Assembly (NCBI GenBank): GCA_002418775.1
Contig: DIEU01000042.1
Coordinates: forward strand, 222-20,611
Direction of reading: 5' to 3'
DNA length: 20,390 bases
From: Firmicutes bacterium UBA5766
GTDB lineage: Bacteria; Bacillota; Desulfotomaculia; Desulfotomaculales; Nap2-2B
Shown one piece after another: positions 5,892 to 11,562 of this stretch; position 1 is the stretch's first letter, and every line of letters begins with the position of its first letter. The notes beneath the pieces are model-generated. The model made no database searches. It was not told where the DNA came from and saw only the letters and a program-made list of their open reading frames with translations. The translations under genes were made by a program, and so were the position numbers.

Positions 5892-8312
5892 TTGCGAGTT
5901 TCACTTAATTGGCTGAAGGATTTCGTGGATATAACACTTTCTCCGCTTGAACTGGCTGAGAAGCTGACTCTGGCGGGTTTGGCCGTTGAGGGCATCGAAA
6001 GCCCGGGGGAGGACATCACAAAGGTTGTTACGGGTCAAATTTTAAAAATTGAACGGCATCCCAATGCAGACAGGCTTTTAATCTGTGAAATTTCCTTCGG
6101 CGAAAACGTGCCTTTGAAGATAGTCACCGGCGCACCAAATGTACAGGAAGGGCAGATTGTCCCCGTGGCTCTTGAAGGCGCCGCGCTGGCTGGCGGACTG
6201 GTCATTAAGCGGGCTAAATTAAGGGGCGTTGAATCCAGGGGAATGCTCTGCTCGGGACAGGAACTGGGCCTGAACGCGAAGTCACTGCCTCCCGAACAGG
6301 CTCACGGCGTGATGATATTGCCTGCAGATACGCCCCCCGGCTTGGACATAAAACCCCTTCTCGGCCTGGACGACACTATTTTAGAGCTTGAACTGACACC
6401 AAATCGCGGCGATTGCCTGTCCATGCTCGGCGCTGCCAGGGAAGTAGCCGCTATTTTGAAACTTCCCTTGAAATATATACCTCCAGAAGTTGAAGAATCA
6501 CTTCCGCCCTGCGCGGACAGGGTAAAAGTTGACATAGAGGAACCGCAGCTGTGCCGCCGCTATGTGGCGCGCCTGATGACCGGCGTCAAGGTGGGGCCGT
6601 CCCCGCTGTGGATGCAGAAGCGCCTGCGGGCCGTCGGTGTCCGCCCGATCAGCAATGTTGTCGATGTAACGAACTATGTAATGATGGAATTCGGGCAGCC
6701 GCTCCATGTTTTTGACTACGATACACTGCTTGAAGGCCGGATTGTGGTGCGCAGGGCTGCGGAAAAGGAGATCCTTGTTTCCCTGGACGGGGTCAACAGG
6801 GAACTTACTCCCGATATGCTGATTATCGCCGACGCCAAAAACCCGGTTGCCATTGCGGGAGTTATGGGCGGCCTTGAAACAGAAGTAACTGACAGGACTG
6901 CAAACGTCCTTTTAGAATCCGCCTATTTCAACCCTGCCAGTATAAGGCGCACATCCAAGATGCTCGGCCTTCGCTCGGACGCCTCGCAGAGGTTTGAAGG
7001 AGGCATCGATCTGGCGGGCTGCCGCAGATCTGCCGACAGGGCTGTACAGCTTCTGCAGCAGATTTCCGGTGTTCAGGTTTTGGAGGGGGCGGTGGACAAT
7101 TACCCGTCTCCTGCGGAGCCGAAGATGATCTGCCTGCGCCCGGAAAGGACGAATTTCCTTTTGGGCACTGAAATAACCGGGGAAGAAATAGCAGACATTT
7201 TAACACGGCTCCAGTTTGATGTTAAGGATTCCGGCAGCGAACTAATCGTCGGAGTACCCAGCTGGCGGGGAGACGTCAGCATGGAAACCGATCTGATTGA
7301 AGAAGCTGCCCGCTTACACGGATACAACCAGATCCCAGGGACTTTGCCGAATGCACGGACAACGCTTGGCAAGCGCACCCCAAACCAGCTGTTCAGGGAG
7401 AACGTCAAGGATATTCTTGCCAGCTGCGGGCTTAATGAAGCAATCACGTACAGCTTCTTTAGCCCGGAAACGGCTGACTTTTACAGGCTCCCTCCGGAAA
7501 ACGCCCTGCGCCGGACCGTCAATATGCAGAACCCGCTGAGCGAGGAGCAGTCTGTCATGCGCACGTGGATAACGCCCGGCCTGGTAGAAGCGCTGAAGCG
7601 AAATTATAACCGGCAGATTAGGTCCGGGGCTGTCTTTGAGCTGGGCAGCGTGTTTGTACCGGCTTCACGGCTTCCGGAAGAAAAAACCATGCTTGCCGCA
7701 GCCGCCATGGGGGAATCTGCGGGAGGCTGGAACAGGAAAGTTATGCCGCTTGATTATTATTTCTTAAAAGGGGTTCTGGAGACTCTTTTTCAGCAGGTTG
7801 GCTTAACAGGATTTTTCTTTGAAGCCGAATACTCCAATCCCAGTTTCCACCCCGGCCGGACCGCTAAGGTTTTTGCCGGAGAACAGGAACTGGGTGTCCT
7901 GGGCGAACTGCATCCGGAAGTACTGGAAAGACTCGATCTTCCCATACGGGTCGTTGCCTTTGAGCTTGATTTGGACAGAGTGGCCAAGCTGTCTGCTGCC
8001 GTTAGAAAATATCAGCCGTTGCCCCGTTTTCCATCCATGGAAAGAGACATTGCCGTATTGGCCCCCAGAGATGTGCCTGCAGAAAGCATCAGGGAGGCTA
8101 TCGGCCGGTCAGGAGGGCATACGCTGACATCAGTATCATTGTTTGACGTCTATGAGGGAGGACAGATCCAGGCTGGCTACCGGAGCCTTGCCTTTTCTTT
8201 GAAATTCCAGGCCGACGACCGGACACTCACCGACGAAGAAGTGGCCAAATGCATGGATTCCGTCTCCGCTGAACTGGACCGCAAATACGGCGCCCGCCTC
8301 CGCACAGAATGA
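5892..8312 (+). CDS. pheT: phenylalanyl-tRNA synthetase beta subunit
   Basis: The large subunit of PheRS handles tRNA binding and editing of mischarged Tyr-tRNA-Phe. In order it shows an EMAP-type tRNA-binding domain (about 40-150; GQILKIERHPNADRL), the B3/B4 editing domain (about 210-390; VDVTNYVMMEFGQPLHVFD), B5 (about 408-485; GVPSWRGDVSMETDLIEEAA), the catalytic-like core, and the FDX-ACB anticodon-binding domain from about residue 711 (PRFPSMERDIAVL). The 806 residues are full length. The start is TTG 5892, with AAGGAGGT 10 nt upstream; this gives the conserved M-R-V-S-L-N-W-L start. An ATG at 5885 lies in another frame and stops after seven codons. The stop codon TGA (8310-8312) is the first three bases of a family A repeat. 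Confidence 0.98.
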   Translation: MRVSLNWLKDFVDITLSPLELAEKLTLAGLAVEGIESPGEDITKVVTGQILKIERHPNADRLLICEISFGENVPLKIVTGAPNVQEGQIVPVALEGAALAGGLVIKRAKLRGVESRGMLCSGQELGLNAKSLPPEQAHGVMILPADTPPGLDIKPLLGLDDTILELELTPNRGDCLSMLGAAREVAAILKLPLKYIPPEVEESLPPCADRVKVDIEEPQLCRRYVARLMTGVKVGPSPLWMQKRLRAVGVRPISNVVDVTNYVMMEFGQPLHVFDYDTLLEGRIVVRRAAEKEILVSLDGVNRELTPDMLIIADAKNPVAIAGVMGGLETEVTDRTANVLLESAYFNPASIRRTSKMLGLRSDASQRFEGGIDLAGCRRSADRAVQLLQQISGVQVLEGAVDNYPSPAEPKMICLRPERTNFLLGTEITGEEIADILTRLQFDVKDSGSELIVGVPSWRGDVSMETDLIEEAARLHGYNQIPGTLPNARTTLGKRTPNQLFRENVKDILASCGLNEAITYSFFSPETADFYRLPPENALRRTVNMQNPLSEEQSVMRTWITPGLVEALKRNYNRQIRSGAVFELGSVFVPASRLPEEKTMLAAAAMGESAGGWNRKVMPLDYYFLKGVLETLFQQVGLTGFFFEAEYSNPSFHPGRTAKVFAGEQELGVLGELHPEVLERLDLPIRVVAFELDLDRVAKLSAAVRKYQPLPRFPSMERDIAVLAPRDVPAESIREAIGRSGGHTLTSVSLFDVYEGGQIQAGYRSLAFSLKFQADDRTLTDEEVAKCMDSVSAELDRKYGARLRTE

Positions 8313-8393
8313 CACAAGGGGACACAAGGGGGGGGACACAAGGGGACGTTATTGTTGTGTCATCTGACACAAGGGGACGTTTCTGTTGTGTCA
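8310..8393. repeat. REP-like hairpin repeats, family A: two copies plus extra arms at the end of pheT
   Basis: Copy one has GACACAA (8335-8341) and TTGTGTC (8355-8361) around GGGGACGTTATTG. Copy two is a perfect palindrome with TGACACAA (8365-8372) and TTGTGTCA (8386-8393) around GGGGACGTTTCTG. Two extra arms, GACACAAGGG, precede at 8311-8320 and 8321-8330. The pheT stop codon is the TGA of the first arm. As RNA, these form hairpins directly after the gene and may protect the 3' end. Confidence 0.88.
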
Positions 8394-8681
8394 TTGACGC
8401 AAGTGTTTACAGAACTGACAGACAGCGTTGTCACGAGGGACTGTCAAACGATGTCAAGGTGTCATGATGGTTCCTCTTGAAATACTTGAGGTAAATGACG
8501 TCTCAAGGAAACGATTCCTTTTGACATATTTGAAGCGAACATGAGCATATAGGCAGTTGACCTCCCCAACGCAGGATTATTATTTATAGAATAGCTGTAT
8601 AAAAGTTTGTCATATTGGCAGGAATTATCTCCCCAGATGACGAAAAATAAAAGAAAAGCCGGAAGGTGGATATAGATATAT
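8394..8681. other. intergenic region between pheT and zapA
   Basis: I see no gene here. It holds a partial family A arm (TTGACGCAAG, 8394-8403), a hairpin CTTGAG/CTCAAG (8485-8490/8502-8507) that competes with AAGGAA/TTCCTT (8505-8510/8515-8520), and a TTGACA at 8521-8526 with GCATAT 18 nt on (8545-8550) that could be a weak zapA promoter. A 27-nt sequence shared with the end of the HAD gene lies at 8535-8561. The zapA ribosome binding site is GGAAGGTGG. Confidence 0.5.
8535..8561 (+). repeat. 27-nt interspersed repeat, copy 1
   Basis: This matches the reverse complement of 19481-19507 at 26 of 27 positions (it starts GCGAACATGAGCAT and ends GGCAGTTGAC). Weaker similarity with small gaps continues about 20 nt on the 5' side (TTTTGACATATTTG here). 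It is not related to the hairpin repeat families. Confidence 0.8.
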
Positions 8682-8942
8682 ATGGGCGAACCTGTAAACC
8701 GCGTCGAGGTTGAAATTTTAGGCGAGACATATATCTTAAAAGGCGATGAACCGCCTGAATACATGGAAATGCTTGCGCAATACGTCAACAAGAAAATGCG
8801 GCAGGTTGTTGCGCTTAATCCAAAACTCGGCACGTCCAAGGCGGCTGTTCTGGTGGCGATAAATACCGCTGACGAATTAATGAAAATGCAGAAGGAATAT
8901 GAACAGCAACTCAGGGGAAAGCATAAAAATAAGACGCCATGA
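8682..8942 (+). CDS. zapA: cell division protein ZapA
   Basis: ZapA is a small cytosolic protein that crosslinks FtsZ filaments and stabilises the Z ring. The 86-residue product begins NRVEVEILGETYILKGDEPP, the typical ZapA beta-strand head, followed by YMEMLAQYVNKKMRQV and a C-terminal helix (ADELMKMQKEYEQQL) that forms the coiled coil. Length and order are normal. zapA also follows pheT in Bacillus, so this is conserved context. The start is ATG 8682. A strong terminator follows 29 nt after the stop. Confidence 0.93.
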   Translation: MGEPVNRVEVEILGETYILKGDEPPEYMEMLAQYVNKKMRQVVALNPKLGTSKAAVLVAINTADELMKMQKEYEQQLRGKHKNKTP

Positions 8943-8970
8943 CAGAATAGCCATATTGGATAGAATGATT

Positions 8971-8998
8971 GCTCATGGAACATTTCCATGAGCTTTTT
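8971..8998 (+). terminator. intrinsic terminator after zapA
   Basis: A perfect 10-bp stem, GCTCATGGAA (8971-8980) with TTCCATGAGC (8984-8993), has a CAT loop and is followed by five T. It closes the pheST-zapA unit. Confidence 0.9.
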
Positions 8999-9015
8999 GA
9001 TCAGAAGAAGGTAAA

Positions 9016-9642
9016 ATGGAGAAAAATGCTACGGAAGAAAGAAGAATAACTCCTGAACAGTTTGGCCGCATCCTGCCGGTATCCTTTTACAACAGGGATA
9101 CCGGAATAGTTGCCAGGGAATTGCTTGGGCAAATTCTGGTCAGTAATAATTCCGAGGGGATGACTTCCGGTGTAATAGTAGAAACGGAAGCTTATCTTCA
9201 AAACGACCCTGCCTGCCATGCGGCAAGAGGTATGACAGAACGCAACCGGGCTATGTTCGGCCCCCCGGGCTGCGCCTATATCTACTTTATTTACGGAATG
9301 TACTATTGCTTCAATGTAGTGACCAGGGAGCAGGGGATAGGCGAGGCCGTTCTGATCAGAGCGCTGGAACCCCTGGAAGGTATAGAGCTGATGAAGAAAA
9401 GAAGGGGCAGGGATAAACTGACCGAACTCTGCAGCGGACCGGGACGGCTTGTCCAGGCAATGGGAATCGACAAAGGCGGGAATGGCCGGAATCTGACCGG
9501 AAACGGAAACGGGCTCTTCATCTGCGCCGCCGGTGAGTGCGGGCACAAGATCGTCAACACAACACGGATTGGTATAAGCGAGGGAAAAGAACTTCCCTTG
9601 CGCTTCTATATAGACGGCAGCCCCTTTGTTTCAAAAAGATGA
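9016..9642 (+). CDS. DNA-3-methyladenine glycosylase (AAG/MPG family)
   Basis: This base-excision repair enzyme removes alkylated purines such as 3-methyladenine and hypoxanthine from DNA. The 208-residue product has the AAG fold signatures: VARELLGQILVS, then GVIVETEAYLQNDPACHA with the catalytic Glu in VETEAY, then GPPGCAYIYFIYGMYYCFNV, VLIRALEPLEG and LCSGPGRLVQAMGI. Length is normal for bacterial members. The start is ATG 9016, with AGAAGAAGG about 6 nt upstream. It lies between the zapA terminator and the RAYT element. This suggests an accessory insertion into the usual zapA-U32-mutS2 neighbourhood, though the base composition is not obviously foreign. Confidence 0.93.
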   Translation: MEKNATEERRITPEQFGRILPVSFYNRDTGIVARELLGQILVSNNSEGMTSGVIVETEAYLQNDPACHAARGMTERNRAMFGPPGCAYIYFIYGMYYCFNVVTREQGIGEAVLIRALEPLEGIELMKKRRGRDKLTELCSGPGRLVQAMGIDKGGNGRNLTGNGNGLFICAAGECGHKIVNTTRIGISEGKELPLRFYIDGSPFVSKR

Positions 9643-9680
9643 GGATAGTTAAGACACATAGAGGACAGGGACACATGGGG

Positions 9681-9708
9681 GACACATGGGGACGTTTTTG
9701 TTGTGTCA
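9681..9708 (+). repeat. REP-like hairpin repeat, family A, upstream of the RAYT
   Basis: GACACA (9681-9686) and TGTGTC (9702-9707) flank the GGGGACGTTTTTG core. The sequence TTTATCTTCTC that follows at 9709-9719 is also present after the copy downstream of mutS2, so these two copies share more than the palindrome. Confidence 0.85.
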
Positions 9709-9729
9709 TTTATCTTCTCGTGGTAAAAT
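9701..9729 (+). promoter_or_regulatory. promoter of the RAYT gene, -35 inside the repeat
   Basis: TTGTGT (9701-9706), the right arm of the repeat, and TAAAAT (9724-9729) are 17 nt apart. TGG before the -10 gives an extended element. A start near 9736 leaves a short leader with AGAGG before the ATG at 9754. Confidence 0.55.
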
Positions 9730-9753
9730 GAACTAAAAAAAGAGGTTAATATT

Positions 9754-10524
9754 ATGCCACGGCAAGCTAGACAAGCCAGCAAAACTGGTATATATCATTT
9801 GCTCGTTCGAGGAATAAACAGGGAAGCCATATTCCATGATGATCAAGATCGTCTAAAATATTTGGATACCCTGGCAAGATTAGCCGAGGATAGTAATGCA
9901 TTTATTCTGGGATATTGCTTGATGGATAACCATGTACATATTCTTTTAAAAGAAGGATCAAATAAAATATCCAATCTAATGCATCGCCTGGGCGCAAGCT
10001 ATGCTCATTATTTTAATTGGAAATATGAGCGGGTAGGGCATGTTTTCCAAAACCGCTTTAAAAGTGAAAACATTGAAGATGATATTTACTTAAGAACAGT
10101 CATTAGATATATACATCAAAATCCTGTTAAGGCAGGAATGGTAAAAAAAGCCGAAGAATACCATTGGAGCAGCTGTAGAGATTATTATGGTGGTAAGGGC
10201 TTATTGGAAATAACCAATACCGGTTTGATACTTGGTATCTTCTCCGAAAAAAAGGAACAAGCCATCAAGGCATTACAGCAATTCACTGCAGCTGAAAATA
10301 AGGATAAATGCTTAGAAGACTTGGAAGCAACCGCAATGAGTGACTCCCAGGCTCGTAAAATGATAGAAAAAGTGTTAAATAATGAACCGGTTAGAATATT
10401 GCATGAAATGAGTAAGGCAGATCGGGATATGGTGCTGCATAAACTAAAAAAGATTGAAGGATTAAGCATCCGTCAAATATCCCGCCTGACCGGTGAAAGT
10501 TTTAATATCGTTAAAAGGGCTTAA
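9754..10524 (+). CDS. REP-associated tyrosine transposase (RAYT, IS200/IS605-like Y1 superfamily)
   Basis: The product is an HUH-type single-strand DNA endonuclease/transposase thought to cut and move REP hairpins. The Y1 domain spans about residues 9-145: GIYHLLVRGINREAIF, the metal-binding H60-V-H62 in MDNHVHILLK, and the helix SYAHYFNWKYERVGHVFQNR, whose Tyr residues (83, 86, 91) include the likely nucleophile. IRYIHQNPVKAGMV and YHWSSCRDYYGG follow. The C-terminus (about 225-256) is a helix-turn-helix-like tail, LSIRQISRLTGESFNIVK, common in RAYTs. At 256 residues it appears intact. Base composition is more A+T-rich than the neighbours, suggesting acquisition. The stop TAA is followed at once by an inverted family A repeat. 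Confidence 0.93.
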   Translation: MPRQARQASKTGIYHLLVRGINREAIFHDDQDRLKYLDTLARLAEDSNAFILGYCLMDNHVHILLKEGSNKISNLMHRLGASYAHYFNWKYERVGHVFQNRFKSENIEDDIYLRTVIRYIHQNPVKAGMVKKAEEYHWSSCRDYYGGKGLLEITNTGLILGIFSEKKEQAIKALQQFTAAENKDKCLEDLEATAMSDSQARKMIEKVLNNEPVRILHEMSKADRDMVLHKLKKIEGLSIRQISRLTGESFNIVKRA

Positions 10525-10562
10525 TGACACAACAATAACGTCCCCTTGTGTCCCCTTGTGTC
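10525..10562 (-). repeat. REP-like hairpin repeat, family A, minus orientation, after the RAYT
   Basis: TGACACAA (10525-10532) and TTGTGTC (10546-10552) flank CAATAACGTCCCC. A second CCCTTGTGTC arm follows at 10553-10562. The repeat starts on the base after the RAYT stop codon and ends inside the stop codon of the minus-strand gene beyond it. Confidence 0.88.
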
Positions 10563-11248
10563 TAATGAGGATGGGTATATTTCAAGTCAACAATCAGTGG
10601 CAGGTGATCGGAGGCTGGCGATTTTACAGTTGCGGCGCCGAGAACTGACCAGTGCCTGGAAACCATGATATTGTCCAAACAATAAATGGGTTCATGAGAC
10701 GGGTAGGTAGGGATTGTAAATGTAGAGAAGCTCAGAAGGCCATTCAGCCTTCTAAACTCCCCGGCTTCCGGCCCCGTATTGAAGTCTCCTGCCAGGATCA
10801 CAGGCCCCTTCAACGAACTGACAATCTGCGCAATTTTTTCAACCTGAGCGCTGCGCTCATCACTGCTCAAGCCCAAGTGTGTGCTTAAAAAGTAGAAGTC
10901 CGGATACTGCCTGGTCTTAATCCTGGCGCATAGAAGCGCCCGGCGTTCTTTGACTTTAGAAAGGATAAGATTATTACGCCGGAGGATTCTTGGACGGGAT
11001 AAAACCGCATTGCCGTAGCGCATAATTATAAACCAGCTCTCGGCGCGGCCATACACATACCGCATCCCTAACATTTTAGCCAGCCTTCGTGCCTGGTTTG
11101 CAAAGCGACTGCGGGGCATAAACATGTCCACCTCCTGCAGGGCAACCAGATCGGGACTGCTCTCTTTGATTACTGCAGCTATTTCCGGCAGCGAAATGCC
11201 GGCAGTCCCTTCACCGTGGTGTATATTATAGGTAAGAACACGGATCAT
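10562..11248 (-). CDS. endonuclease/exonuclease/phosphatase (EEP) family protein
   Basis: This is a metal-dependent phosphodiesterase-fold enzyme; the substrate is unknown and could be DNA, RNA, phospholipid or inositol phosphate. The 228-residue product shows all family blocks in order: TYNIHHGEG at residues 6-14 (N8), VALQEVD with metal-binding E39, YGNAVLSR, LSTHLGL, ILAGDFNTGPE, and ASDHLPLIVDL near the end with the catalytic Asp-His. There is no signal peptide, so it should act in the cytosol. ATG at 11248-11246 is preceded on its strand by AAAGGG. Its TAG stop overlaps a family A repeat. It is the only minus-strand gene between positions 87 and 17634 that I can support. Confidence 0.9.
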   Translation of the reverse strand: MIRVLTYNIHHGEGTAGISLPEIAAVIKESSPDLVALQEVDMFMPRSRFANQARRLAKMLGMRYVYGRAESWFIIMRYGNAVLSRPRILRRNNLILSKVKERRALLCARIKTRQYPDFYFLSTHLGLSSDERSAQVEKIAQIVSSLKGPVILAGDFNTGPEAGEFRRLNGLLSFSTFTIPTYPSHEPIYCLDNIMVSRHWSVLGAATVKSPASDHLPLIVDLKYTHPH

Positions 11249-11301
11249 TTCAATCAGACCCTTTACAAAATGTCAAATATCAAGGGTACGGAACCGTCCC
11301 A

Positions 11302-11326
11302 AAACAAAGGGACGTTCTTTTTGTTT
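11302..11326. repeat. REP-like hairpin repeat, family B' (variant arms)
   Basis: Perfect 7-nt arms AAACAAA (11302-11308) and TTTGTTT (11320-11326) flank GGGACGTTCTT, the same core as family B read on the other strand. Relative to B, the arm G/C pair has become A/T on both sides, so pairing is kept. An upstream GGAACCGTCCC (11290-11300) can pair with GGGACGTTC as an alternative fold. Confidence 0.75.
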
Positions 11327-11395
11327 CCTTTGCAACTGTCAACAACCCGTCCCCATGACACACCTACTTGCCCTTGCCCTTACCTTTTAACTTGA

Positions 11396-11454
11396 GGCAA
11401 GCAAGAACCGCAACTACTTGCCACTACTTGCCACTCACTTGCCACTACTTGCCA
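11396..11454. repeat. REP-like hairpin repeat, family C, with tandemly amplified arm
   Basis: GGCAAG (11396-11401) and CTTGCC (11417-11422) enclose an AAGAACCG core. The right arm is then repeated in tandem: ACTACTTGCC at 11423-11432, ACTCACTTGCC at 11433-11443 and ACTACTTGCC at 11444-11453. The rest of the 11249-11562 gap is repeat debris (TTGCCCTTGCCC, 11368-11379) and an A+T patch with TATAAT at 11523-11528 but no good -35, which may promote the U32 gene. Confidence 0.75.
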
Positions 11455-11562
11455 CGTCCCTACTTACCTTGCTGGTCCCCACTTTGCCAGGCTACTTGCT
11501 AGGATGGTTGTTGATCCGTTAATATAATATGTAAAATACTCTTTTTGGGAGCGCGGATTTTT

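Larger units (their letters stand above)
9681..10562. mobile_element. RAYT gene framed by inverted family A repeats
   Basis: A family A hairpin in plus orientation (9681-9708) lies before the RAYT gene, and one in minus orientation (10525-10562) lies directly after its stop codon. This repeat-transposase-inverted-repeat arrangement is like the REP-RAYT units (REPtrons) known from proteobacteria. Extra left arms, GACACATAG and GACACATGGG, lie at 9653-9661 and 9670-9679. Confidence 0.75.

Noticed and set aside
8462..8989. 175-codon minus-strand open frame across the pheT-zapA gap and antisense to zapA
   Set aside because: It lies over the well-supported zapA gene and a hairpin-rich gap, has a composition unlike a real protein and shows no family motif.
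11396..11454. Possible CRISPR-like array of CTACTTGCC units
   Set aside because: Units are about 10 nt with no spacers; it is an amplified arm of a family C hairpin repeat.
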